From the NCBI GenBank assembly GCA_030837265.1, contig JAUPKV010000535.1, positions 1 through 13,984 of the forward strand: a DNA stretch of 13,984 nt, given 5' to 3'. The notes below the pieces were generated by a model, which saw only the letters and a program-made list of their open reading frames with translations, had not been told where the DNA came from and made no database searches. This document shows positions 1-6,924 of the stretch, piece by piece. Both the position numbers and the translations under genes were made by a program. Source of the DNA: Methanobacteriota archaeon. Lineage in GTDB: Archaea; Halobacteriota; Methanosarcinia; Methanosarcinales; Methanosarcinaceae. Each line of letters opens with the position of its first letter. Position 1 is the first letter of the stretch.

Positions 1-861
1 CGCATCATGAGTTTCGTTTTTGATCAAATGATTTACAGCGCGCAGCAGGTTATCAAAATTCCTCTTGATCTCATAGCTATCCAGAACATCATCAGGAATA
101 TTCAGATCTCTTGACTTGACAGACAGATAGTAATCCATTGTTTTCAAAAAATCTGACTTTTCAGTACGTAAATACATTAAAACATAGCTTCCCTGAGATT
201 TGCTTATCCGATAATTTAATAGTCTCTCCTCCAGAATGACTATAGGATGTTTTTCCAGAATTCTCAACCACATATCCAAATCTGAAGATGTCCCAAACTG
301 CTCATATTTAAACGGGTTCAGTTCTCTATACAATTTACTTTTAACCATAGCACTTGGGCACATTAAAAAAGGTCCGTCTCTCAATAACGAAATAAATATC
401 TCACCAAAGTCACATTTTTTTTTTCCTTTTATGGCATCTGGTAACTTACTCTCTCCTATTTTCTCATTGTCCTCATTAATATAAGTAGCTGCAGTAAAGA
501 CTGCACCGATTGATGGATTCTCTTGAAAAGTCCTTACTTGTTTTTCAACCATCTCTGGCGTATATATATCATCTGCATGGAATATTGCGATATAATCTCC
601 AGTAGCAAGGTCAATACACTTGGTAAAATTCTTTTCTGCACCTACGTTTACACTATTTTTATAAATTGCCATTCTTGGATCTGTAAATTCTTCTATAAGA
701 TCTAAAGAATTATCCGCAGATGCATTATCCGAAATAATAATCTCAATGTTCTGATATGTCTGAGTAATAATGGACTGCAGGGTGCTAACTATTGTTTTTT
801 CAGCATTATATACAGGTATGCATATGCTCACCAATGGTTGCTTATTTTCATGCAGAGACAT
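1..861 (-). CDS. Family 2 glycosyltransferase, C-terminus beyond the window
   Basis: The minus-strand frame from ATG at 861 stays open to base 1, giving 287 residues with no stop; the gene is cut by the window edge. The N-terminus shows the GT2 (GT-A fold) pattern: SICIPVYNAEKTI at about residues 12-24, a nucleotide-binding SDNAS near 42-46, the metal-binding HADD at about 92-95 as the DxD-like motif, and SSDLDMWLR near 185-193, the usual acceptor-side acidic motif. It should transfer one sugar from a nucleotide-sugar donor to the growing lipid-linked oligosaccharide at the cytoplasmic membrane face; donor and acceptor cannot be read from sequence. The ATG lies inside the end of the flippase gene (14-bp overlap, different frame), so translation is probably coupled. 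An in-frame run of ten A on the coding strand (415-424) encodes Lys-Lys-Lys and is a possible slippage site. Confidence 0.9.
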   Translation of the reverse strand, partial: MSLHENKQPLVSICIPVYNAEKTIVSTLQSIITQTYQNIEIIISDNASADNSLDLIEEFTDPRMAIYKNSVNVGAEKNFTKCIDLATGDYIAIFHADDIYTPEMVEKQVRTFQENPSIGAVFTAATYINEDNEKIGESKLPDAIKGKKKCDFGEIFISLLRDGPFLMCPSAMVKSKLYRELNPFKYEQFGTSSDLDMWLRILEKHPIVILEERLLNYRISKSQGSYVLMYLRTEKSDFLKTMDYYLSVKSRDLNIPDDVLDSYEIKRNFDNLLRAVNHLIKNETHDA

Positions 862-2332
862 AGTTTAAAACCCTCTTCCAAATATACCTCAAGTCCTTAA
901 AGCTGTATGTTGTCATAATGAATAACAGAAATAATGTTGCCTTCAAGCCTATACGTATAAGTGAATTAATATTTAAATAGGATACGAGTATTACCAAAAT
1001 GAGAAAAAATAAGGAACAGAAAGTAGATTTGAAGATAAATGAGTAATCGTATTTTATGTATACTAATTTTTGTGTGTAGTAAAAAATCAGTATGAATTGC
1101 AAAATGTAACTTAGTAGTGTTGCTATTGATGCGCCATACATTCCATAAGTCGGGACAATGATAAAATTAAGTCCAATATTTAGAAAAACCGAAATTGAAG
1201 TAAATAAGAACACATATTTTGTTTTTTCCTTCATAATTAATGTGGCTGAAAGAAGATTAGCTGCTCCTCCTATAATTATTCCGAGCAGCACAATTCCAAT
1301 AATGTTGTAACCTTCAAGATATTCTCCTCCAATGAACAACATATATACCTCTTTCAAGAAAACAAAATAAACAATCGTTATACTTAAAATTACCAGCCAG
1401 TAATACTTTAGAATCTGTCCCATGATTCTTTTGTATTCAACTATTGACTTAGTATACTGTTCAAATAATGTAGGTGACATTGCCTGCCCAAAAGGGGTTA
1501 ATACAAAGTTATTAATGATCTCCGAAAATCTGTACCCTGCGCTATATATCCCCACAATGGTCAATCCGCTATACAGGTTCAACACATACCTGTCTGCCCA
1601 TACTAAAAGCATAAGAAGTAGAGCATCAGGAACTAGCGGCAGTCCGATGTTTAACAGTTTTTTTAAATTAGAACATGAAATCATTTTTCTTCTTGGTTTG
1701 TATGTGCTGATGAAAAATCTTAGTCCAAGGAGTGATAAAATTAGATACGAAATTGTATAGGCTTTTAAATATGAAATATAACCTGCACTAAAAGTGAATA
1801 AGTATACTAAACTTGATATTATCAGGACTGCATTAAACACTAACAATACTATAAAAAAACTCTTAGGTTTTCGAGAAATCATTAAAAAATTTGTGTAAAA
1901 ATTTCCGAAAATCATGACCAGGATCAGTAAGAAAATTACATAAATTTCTGATTTTATTATTTTTATCCCCAATAGACTCTCAAACAGCCAAGGAAATGAT
2001 AGGAAAACAAAGAAAAAAATAGAATAAACTATCAAATTATAAAGAAAAATAGAGTAAATATTGGTAACATTTTCCTCTCTTGATGATTTATAATATTTTA
2101 TAGAAAACGCAGTGTTTAGTCTCCCATCAATTAATATAGAAACGATATTTATAAACACCCATATGATAGATACTTTGCCAAATTCGGATGGTTCCAAAAG
2201 TTTCGTATACACAGAAAGAATAATAAAACCCACAATTGCTGTAATTGCCTGTGACAACGAATAATAACAGAAGGATGTTGTAATATGATTTGCGGATAAC
2301 ACATGGGATATCCTTGTAAATAATTTATTCAT
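848..2332 (-). CDS. wzx: Wzx-type polysaccharide flippase (MOP superfamily)
   Basis: The product has 494 residues and is almost entirely hydrophobic, with about 12-14 predicted membrane segments (for example near residues 25-45, 55-72, 92-115, 128-152, 158-182, 188-208, 310-328, 342-365, 372-394, 400-420, 435-453 and 460-475). This is the size and layout of O-antigen translocases. Family signatures include AGYRFSEI at about 265-272, SPTLFEQY near 286-293, and VPTYGMYGASIATLLSY at about 393-409, which matches the late-helix pattern of the polysaccharide biosynthesis/MATE-like family. It should flip the completed undecaprenyl- or dolichyl-linked repeat unit across the membrane. The ATG start overlaps the end of the preceding GT10 gene by 8 bp and the gene's own end overlaps the next GT by 14 bp, so it sits in a tightly coupled string. 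The sequence is very AT-rich. The family call is firm; the transported glycan is inferred from context. Confidence 0.92.
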   Translation of the reverse strand: MNKLFTRISHVLSANHITTSFCYYSLSQAITAIVGFIILSVYTKLLEPSEFGKVSIIWVFINIVSILIDGRLNTAFSIKYYKSSREENVTNIYSIFLYNLIVYSIFFFVFLSFPWLFESLLGIKIIKSEIYVIFLLILVMIFGNFYTNFLMISRKPKSFFIVLLVFNAVLIISSLVYLFTFSAGYISYLKAYTISYLILSLLGLRFFISTYKPRRKMISCSNLKKLLNIGLPLVPDALLLMLLVWADRYVLNLYSGLTIVGIYSAGYRFSEIINNFVLTPFGQAMSPTLFEQYTKSIVEYKRIMGQILKYYWLVILSITIVYFVFLKEVYMLFIGGEYLEGYNIIGIVLLGIIIGGAANLLSATLIMKEKTKYVFLFTSISVFLNIGLNFIIVPTYGMYGASIATLLSYILQFILIFYYTQKLVYIKYDYSFIFKSTFCSLFFLILVILVSYLNINSLIRIGLKATLFLLFIMTTYSFKDLRYIWKRVLNYVSA

Positions 2333-3335
2333 GCATCATATCTCCAACAATTTCGTTGCTTAATGTCTCAGCAAAACCCTCTGCACTGAATGGATAGATC
2401 ATGTTCCCTTCAATAAAGCCCTTAATCGCATCAAGATAGTTCAAATACTCATTGTCAGGCATATTCTTAAGATAACTGTAAAGCTCCTCAAAAGTCTCAA
2501 ATTTTCTTTTATCTATGAATGTATTTGCCGGAACATGTTCGGTTATATTTGGAGCACCCCAATAAATAGGTACACATCCTGCAAAAAAACAGTCGAATAT
2601 TTTCTCCGTAATATAACCCGGAATTTCACGAACATTTTCATAACAAATAGCAAATTTATATCTTTTTAATACTTCTCTTTTTGATTTTATTATTCCTTTG
2701 TATGAAGAATATTTCGGTTTTAATAATTTGGTCAAAACTTTAAAACAATTGAGTGAAGAAAATGGGTCTTTAAAACAGTAAGTATCCCAACCCATACCAT
2801 ACAAATCAAAATCTGCGGGATAGTTTTGCTCAAACCACCGAATTGCTTTTACTCTTTCTGAATATAATTCAAGTGGATGGGAGTTGGATTTGTGCCCTGC
2901 TATCATGGTGCAAAGTTTATTCTTGTCAGAAAGGTCGAAGTTTAACTTTTCAGGCAATTTATTTGGGAAATTTATTTTAATATATTTTTCATTGTCAATA
3001 AATTGATCATGCCATGTAAATATCTTGTTAAAATATTGATGATACGAGATGGTCCAGTTATCTGGTTTTATAACTTCTGATTCAAAGATAAGTAAATAAT
3101 TTTTTTTATTTTGGAGAATACTTATATCTTTTGGCATTTCGTTGTAAAGAATTATCTGAGAAGCTGAAGGCGTGTTAATATCTTGCGTGCTTAGGTCAAT
3201 ATCCTTCTCTTGAAGCTTTTCTTTCAATAGATGAAATCCATATAAACAATCATCTCGATTACAGATTTCATCCGATATATCAAATATCCGGTTGTTCAAA
3301 TAAAAAGAACTAACAAAAAAAGTTGCTTTAATCAT
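2325..3335 (-). CDS. GT10 fucosyltransferase-family glycosyltransferase
   Basis: The product has 336 residues. The decisive feature is the GT10 donor-binding block at about residues 226-275: FAICYEN, then GYITEKIFDCFFAGCVPIYWG, then PANTFID. This matches the conserved alpha-1,3/4-fucosyltransferase motif (F-x-x-x-x-EN, YxTEK, AGxVPxxxG, P...FI). Family members use GDP-L-fucose and act as GT-B inverting enzymes. No signal peptide or membrane anchor is visible, consistent with a soluble or peripheral bacterial-type enzyme like Helicobacter FutA. Because the same cluster encodes gmd, an fcl-like enzyme and a ColD-like 3-dehydratase, the donor could be GDP-L-fucose or its 3-deoxy analogue GDP-L-colitose; sequence alone does not decide. 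The ATG is 7 bp downstream of the preceding GT stop codon, and the TAA end overlaps the flippase start by 8 bp. Confidence 0.87.
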   Translation of the reverse strand: MIKATFFVSSFYLNNRIFDISDEICNRDDCLYGFHLLKEKLQEKDIDLSTQDINTPSASQIILYNEMPKDISILQNKKNYLLIFESEVIKPDNWTISYHQYFNKIFTWHDQFIDNEKYIKINFPNKLPEKLNFDLSDKNKLCTMIAGHKSNSHPLELYSERVKAIRWFEQNYPADFDLYGMGWDTYCFKDPFSSLNCFKVLTKLLKPKYSSYKGIIKSKREVLKRYKFAICYENVREIPGYITEKIFDCFFAGCVPIYWGAPNITEHVPANTFIDKRKFETFEELYSYLKNMPDNEYLNYLDAIKGFIEGNMIYPFSAEGFAETLSNEIVGDMMHE

Positions 3336-3341
3336 GAATTC

Positions 3342-4364
3342 TCATCTATTACTCCTATTAATTATCCCAAAAATGTCATTCAATCGGTTCGAATAAGTAT
3401 CTTTTTTCACAGAACTCTTATACCCATTAATCGCAATTTCTTTTCTTTTCTCTTCGTTTTCTAAATAATAGTTTATTTGAAGAATAAGATCATCAATGCC
3501 AGTATAGATCTCTACTTCTTTGCCGATTTCGAAATAATCCTCTAAAGATGGAACATAGTTTGTTAGTTGGAACCCTCCGTAGGTAGGGATCTCAAAGTTC
3601 CGAGCTTTGATTTGCTCAGCTATTTTTTTTTGTCTCAAAAGCTCTTTTAGATCATTTATGTTTTTAAATGAAGAAAAAACATAGCGAATATCATAAGATC
3701 TGCCGTTTGAGATGTTTAAATTTATCTTTGAAGTTTTGAAAATCTCTTTCATATCTTCAAATGAAACTCTTCCATTTTTCCAACCATATCCAAAACATTC
3801 AACTTTTATTCCCTTTTTCGATAGCTCTTCTACAATCCATTTCCTATATCCGCTGATGCTTCCGATAAACGAAACATCATATTTAAATTTGATGGATTCG
3901 AAATCGAGGTTTCTGGTACATCCATAAGATGCCCACTGGCTTAAAAGTACATTTTCGTACTTCATCTTTCGGTACTTACTCATTGCAAATTTGTCTGTTG
4001 TTACTGAAAATGTAAAATGGGGTGCATAATCTTTTGTAAAACTTTCAAAACGCCAATGATCATCACAAAACCAATTTATGGTAATAAATTTATTTTTCAA
4101 ATAATCTAACGTATCAAAAGAAAACTCATCATTCATCAAAATAAAGAAAACAATATCAGGCTTTATCGTATCGATAAATTCAATGAGTTTTTTTTGTAGT
4201 TCATCTTTTTTATCAAGATATTCATCAAACCAAAACGGGCAAACCTCTTCAAAAATCTGATTCAAAGCCGAATAGAAACCTACAAATTCAAGAGAATCGC
4301 CGCGGGACCTTTTTCCATAATCATAGCGTAAAAAAACAGGAACGATTTTCATTTTCACTTTCAT
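3342..4364 (-). CDS. CgeB-like glycosyltransferase (Glyco_trans_1_2 type)
   Basis: The chosen ATG gives 340 residues. A TTG 12 bp upstream (4376) and a second ATG 12 bp downstream (4352, MKIVPVF) are alternatives; no strong ribosome site separates them. The C-terminal part carries the CgeB/DUF3880-associated glycosyltransferase pattern: ARNFEIPTYGGFQLTNY at about 254-270, EDYFEIGKEVEIYTGIDDL near 275-293, then NYYLENEEKRKEIAINGY and a final TYSNRLNDIF. These match the lipopolysaccharide GT-B proteins related to spore protein CgeB. The N-terminal half begins with IVPVFLRYDYG and contains INWFCDDHWRFE near 96-107, typical of this group. It is a cytoplasmic glycosyltransferase of unknown donor. 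It is the first gene after the inverted-repeat element and is followed at 7 bp by the GT10 gene. A run of nine A on the coding strand (3623-3631) is kept in frame. Confidence 0.82.
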   Translation of the reverse strand: MKVKMKIVPVFLRYDYGKRSRGDSLEFVGFYSALNQIFEEVCPFWFDEYLDKKDELQKKLIEFIDTIKPDIVFFILMNDEFSFDTLDYLKNKFITINWFCDDHWRFESFTKDYAPHFTFSVTTDKFAMSKYRKMKYENVLLSQWASYGCTRNLDFESIKFKYDVSFIGSISGYRKWIVEELSKKGIKVECFGYGWKNGRVSFEDMKEIFKTSKINLNISNGRSYDIRYVFSSFKNINDLKELLRQKKIAEQIKARNFEIPTYGGFQLTNYVPSLEDYFEIGKEVEIYTGIDDLILQINYYLENEEKRKEIAINGYKSSVKKDTYSNRLNDIFGIINRSNR

Positions 4365-4444
4365 ATCTTTTTGCAATTCTTAATACCTCTTCTCAAGGGG
4401 GTCTTTTAGTGATGTTAATAGAGCATTTTTGAGTATTTTAATAT

Positions 4445-4533
4445 GGGCCTATCCCAAAACCAATTTAATGCCGAAAATCGGAGTTGTAATGTTGGCGGCA
4501 ATAACGGATTAGATAATGTTTTGGGATAGGCTC
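4445..4533. mobile_element. MITE-like element with 14-bp perfect terminal inverted repeats
   Basis: In the space between rfbH and the next glycosyltransferase there is a perfect 14-bp inverted repeat: GCCTATCCCAAAAC at 4447-4460 and its reverse complement at 4518-4531. The pairing extends outward by two more base pairs, one a G-T, so the ends read G(G/A)GCCTATCCCAAAAC. The span is 89 bp with a 57-bp core that contains a small hairpin (CCGA-AAA-TCGG, 4471-4481) and a longer-range TGCCG/CGGCA pair. An AT dinucleotide flanks both ends (4443-4444 and 4534-4535) and may be a target duplication, though it is too short to be convincing. No transposase fits inside. GGCCTATCCC-type ends are reminiscent of IS5/IS4-like terminal repeats (recollection, not searched). 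The transcribed form would make a strong stem just after the rfbH stop, so it could also act as a terminator or attenuator. Confidence 0.55.
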
Positions 4534-4537
4534 ATGA

Positions 4538-5851
4538 TTATAAATTATCAATAAAATCGTCAAAAACCTTTAACATATACTCAATTATTTCTTCTGTCAT
4601 ACCTGGATAAACTCCAATCCAAAAAGTGTCGTTCATAATGCGATCCGTATTTAAGAGATTTATTGGCATCTTATAATTTATACCCTTGAAACTGGGATGA
4701 CGAATTATATTTCCCGCAAACAGCATGCGAGTAGCAATATGATTTCTCTCTAAATAGTTTACAATCTCCTCTCTACTAAATCCCACTTCTTCACGAACTG
4801 TTAATAAAAACCCAAACCAACTTGGATCTGCTTCCGGTTCTGTTTCGGGCAAAATAAAATATTTTTCATATTTTTTTAGTCCATCATATAAAAGTTCGAA
4901 ATTTTTCTTCCTTGCTTGAATAAATGCGGGCAGTTTTCTAAGTTGCTCAACCCCAACTGCTGCCTGCATATCAGTAACCTTAAGATTATAACCGATATGG
5001 GAATAAATATATTTGTGATCATAGGCATACGGTAAATCTCCAAGTTGCGTTTCAAAACGTTTCCCACAACTATTATCACATCCAGGTCCGCACCAGCAGT
5101 CTCGTCCCCAATCTCTGAAAGACTCTATAAGCCTTTTTAGTTCCATATCGTTAGTTACCAGCGCACCCCCTTCACCCATTGTAATGTGGTGCGGCGGATA
5201 AAAACTGAAAGTCGCTATGTGGCCGAATGTTCCTGTATATCTCCCATTGTATTTCGATCCAAGGGCATCACAGTTATCTTCAATTACCCAGAGGTCATAC
5301 TCTTCAGCAATTTTCATTACTGCGTCTAGATTGAATGGATTTCCCATCGTATGTGCAACAAATATTGCTTTTGCTTTATCCGAAATCGCAGATTCAATTT
5401 TGTCATGTTGAATATTATATGTGCCAAGGTTTACATCTACAAACACTGGGATAAGATTATTCTGAATAATTGGGTTTACTGTTGTAGGAAAGGCTGCAGC
5501 GACCGTAATTACTTCATCACCTTGCTTCAATTGCTTGTCTCCAAGCTTTGGAGAGGTTAAAGCAGATACGGCCAATAAATTAGCAGAGGACCCTGAATTA
5601 GTCAATAAACAATGTTTAATCCCCAGGAAATCCGCAAATTCTCTCTCGAATTGTTTAGCAAATTTTCCAGCAGTTAGCCAGAAATCAAGGGCAGAATCGA
5701 CAAGACTGATTAATTCTTTTTCATCATAGACTCGTCCTGCATAAGGAATATTTGATTTTCCTGGAACAAAACCCTCTTTTTTGTGGACTAACAAATAATA
5801 CTCTTTGACTCTCTTAAAAATCTCTTCTTTTAATTCGTTATGATTTTCCAT
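4538..5851 (-). CDS. rfbH: CDP-4-keto-6-deoxy-D-glucose 3-dehydrase (E1; PMP and [2Fe-2S])
   Basis: This is the DdhC/RfbH enzyme that removes the C3 hydroxyl of CDP-4-keto-6-deoxyglucose. The fold is that of the DegT aminotransferases, but the catalytic lysine is replaced: SFYPPHHITMGEGG puts His where aminotransferases have Lys (first His is residue 221 from this ATG; it aligns with His220 of Yersinia E1). The [2Fe-2S] ligands are all present with exact family spacing, C-X57-C-X1-C-X7-C (C194, C252, C254, C262). The frame is open from a TTG at 5875, but the ATG at 5851 is preferred: it gives 437 residues, the length of Yersinia E1, and has AGGGA five bases upstream (5857-5861). E1 normally needs the flavin/Fe-S reductase DdhD (E3), which is not in this window. 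A spacer of 93 bp separates it from the upstream SDR gene. Confidence 0.94.
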   Translation of the reverse strand: MENHNELKEEIFKRVKEYYLLVHKKEGFVPGKSNIPYAGRVYDEKELISLVDSALDFWLTAGKFAKQFEREFADFLGIKHCLLTNSGSSANLLAVSALTSPKLGDKQLKQGDEVITVAAAFPTTVNPIIQNNLIPVFVDVNLGTYNIQHDKIESAISDKAKAIFVAHTMGNPFNLDAVMKIAEEYDLWVIEDNCDALGSKYNGRYTGTFGHIATFSFYPPHHITMGEGGALVTNDMELKRLIESFRDWGRDCWCGPGCDNSCGKRFETQLGDLPYAYDHKYIYSHIGYNLKVTDMQAAVGVEQLRKLPAFIQARKKNFELLYDGLKKYEKYFILPETEPEADPSWFGFLLTVREEVGFSREEIVNYLERNHIATRMLFAGNIIRHPSFKGINYKMPINLLNTDRIMNDTFWIGVYPGMTEEIIEYMLKVFDDFIDNL

Positions 5852-5944
5852 CTCAATCCCTGATATGTAAATCAATAAGGTTAGGTATTATTACTCACAT
5901 TCCAGATGCACAGCGAGTCATCTGTGTGGGGTCAAATCTATTAA

Positions 5945-6892
5945 TCAGTAAGAATGTAAGTTATCTCTAAACCATGTGATCGTTTTTCTGATACCTTCAT
6001 CAATGTTATACTTCGGTTGCCAATTAAAGTCTCTACTTATTTTTCCGATATCGGCTTCCCATTTTTCATAATCATGGTCTCTTCCTGCAAAAGAATTCCA
6101 TTTTATCGGACTTCTGGAGTCCGCAATTTCCAGTATCTTTTTTACTACGTAATCTACACTTACATTTGAACCTCTGCCAACATTATATACTTCCCCTACA
6201 AATTTTGATGCTATTTCAATGCTTTTTAGATAAAGATCCACTACATCATCGATAAAAATATAATCTCTCACGGCATTGGCATTCGCTAGATTTAATTGTT
6301 TATTTTGAAGTGCATTCACTACTGCATAAGGTATTAATCTTCTACTGTCATCGTAAGGTCCAAATGGAGAAAAAAGTCTAAGTCCAATTATAGGTTTATT
6401 ATTTGTTTTTGCAATGAATCTGCCATATAATGTTGAAGCACATTTAGAAATACCATATACATTGATAGGTTCACATACATCAGTTTCCTTCATAGCATAG
6501 CTTTTTAGCCCATACTCAGAGGAACTGCCCGTATTGACAAAACACTTGTATTTTATATCTTGGCAGGCATTAATAAGATTAACTGTACCAAATATATTTG
6601 TTTGAAGTACTTCTCTTTCAGGTGAGTGAACACCACCGTATATACCTAAAGTAGCTAAATGAAAGACCACGTCAGGCTCGATTTGCTCTACTACCTGCTT
6701 TAGGTTTTTCTCTTCAAGTAGATCTACGTAGTGATCACTCAGGTCGGGTAGTATATCAGCTATCCTCCATTTATCAGAGTTTTTTCGAGTCAAAATATGA
6801 ACTTCATATTCTTCACTGACTAGTCTTCTTACAAGATTTGAACCTATAAAACCGGTAGCACCAGTGACTAACACTTTATGACTTTTTGACAT
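5945..6892 (-). CDS. Extended SDR nucleotide-sugar reductase/epimerase, candidate YerF-like
   Basis: The product has 315 residues and is a full-length extended short-chain dehydrogenase. The Rossmann motif VTGATGFIGSNL lies at residues 9-20, the catalytic serine cluster TGSSSEYG at 121-128, and Y146-x3-K150 in NVYGISK. RDYIFIDDVVDLY at 209-221 is the usual substrate-domain motif. It falls between the ThDP enzyme and rfbH in the CDP-sugar module, so its substrate is most likely a CDP-linked 3,6-dideoxy-4-keto or 4-acetyl sugar. In Yersinia pseudotuberculosis the equivalent position in the pathway is filled by YerF, the reductase of the acetyl branch; a CDP-paratose or CDP-abequose synthase-type C4 reductase is the alternative. 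Class is certain, the exact reaction is inferred. The ATG start has a strong ribosome site (6896-6902). Confidence 0.85.
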   Translation of the reverse strand: MSKSHKVLVTGATGFIGSNLVRRLVSEEYEVHILTRKNSDKWRIADILPDLSDHYVDLLEEKNLKQVVEQIEPDVVFHLATLGIYGGVHSPEREVLQTNIFGTVNLINACQDIKYKCFVNTGSSSEYGLKSYAMKETDVCEPINVYGISKCASTLYGRFIAKTNNKPIIGLRLFSPFGPYDDSRRLIPYAVVNALQNKQLNLANANAVRDYIFIDDVVDLYLKSIEIASKFVGEVYNVGRGSNVSVDYVVKKILEIADSRSPIKWNSFAGRDHDYEKWEADIGKISRDFNWQPKYNIDEGIRKTITWFRDNLHSY

Positions 6893-6895
6893 AAT

Positions 6896-6902
6896 CCCCT
6901 CC
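6896..6902 (-). promoter_or_regulatory. Strong Shine-Dalgarno site for the SDR gene
   Basis: On the minus strand GGAGGGG lies three bases before the ATG at 6892, with GGAG at a six-base spacing. It is the best ribosome site in the window and fixes the start of the SDR gene, which is separated from the ThDP gene by 32 bp and so is not coupled by overlap. Confidence 0.75.
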
Positions 6903-6924
6903 AGTTGCCATTGTTTTATATCAT

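Noticed and set aside
236..705. Plus-strand open frames at the left end
   Set aside because: They lie opposite the GT2 gene, have low-complexity translations and no family motifs; the minus strand carries clear GT2 motifs.
4876..5079. Small minus-strand frame inside rfbH, and a similar one at 13541-13807 inside gmd
   Set aside because: Both are out-of-frame shadows of strongly supported genes and show no domain pattern.
5903..5924. CAGATG/CATCTG hairpin between the SDR gene and rfbH as a terminator
   Set aside because: The stem is only six base pairs with a ten-base loop and no U-run follows on the minus strand; rfbH belongs to the same pathway, so a stop here is unlikely.
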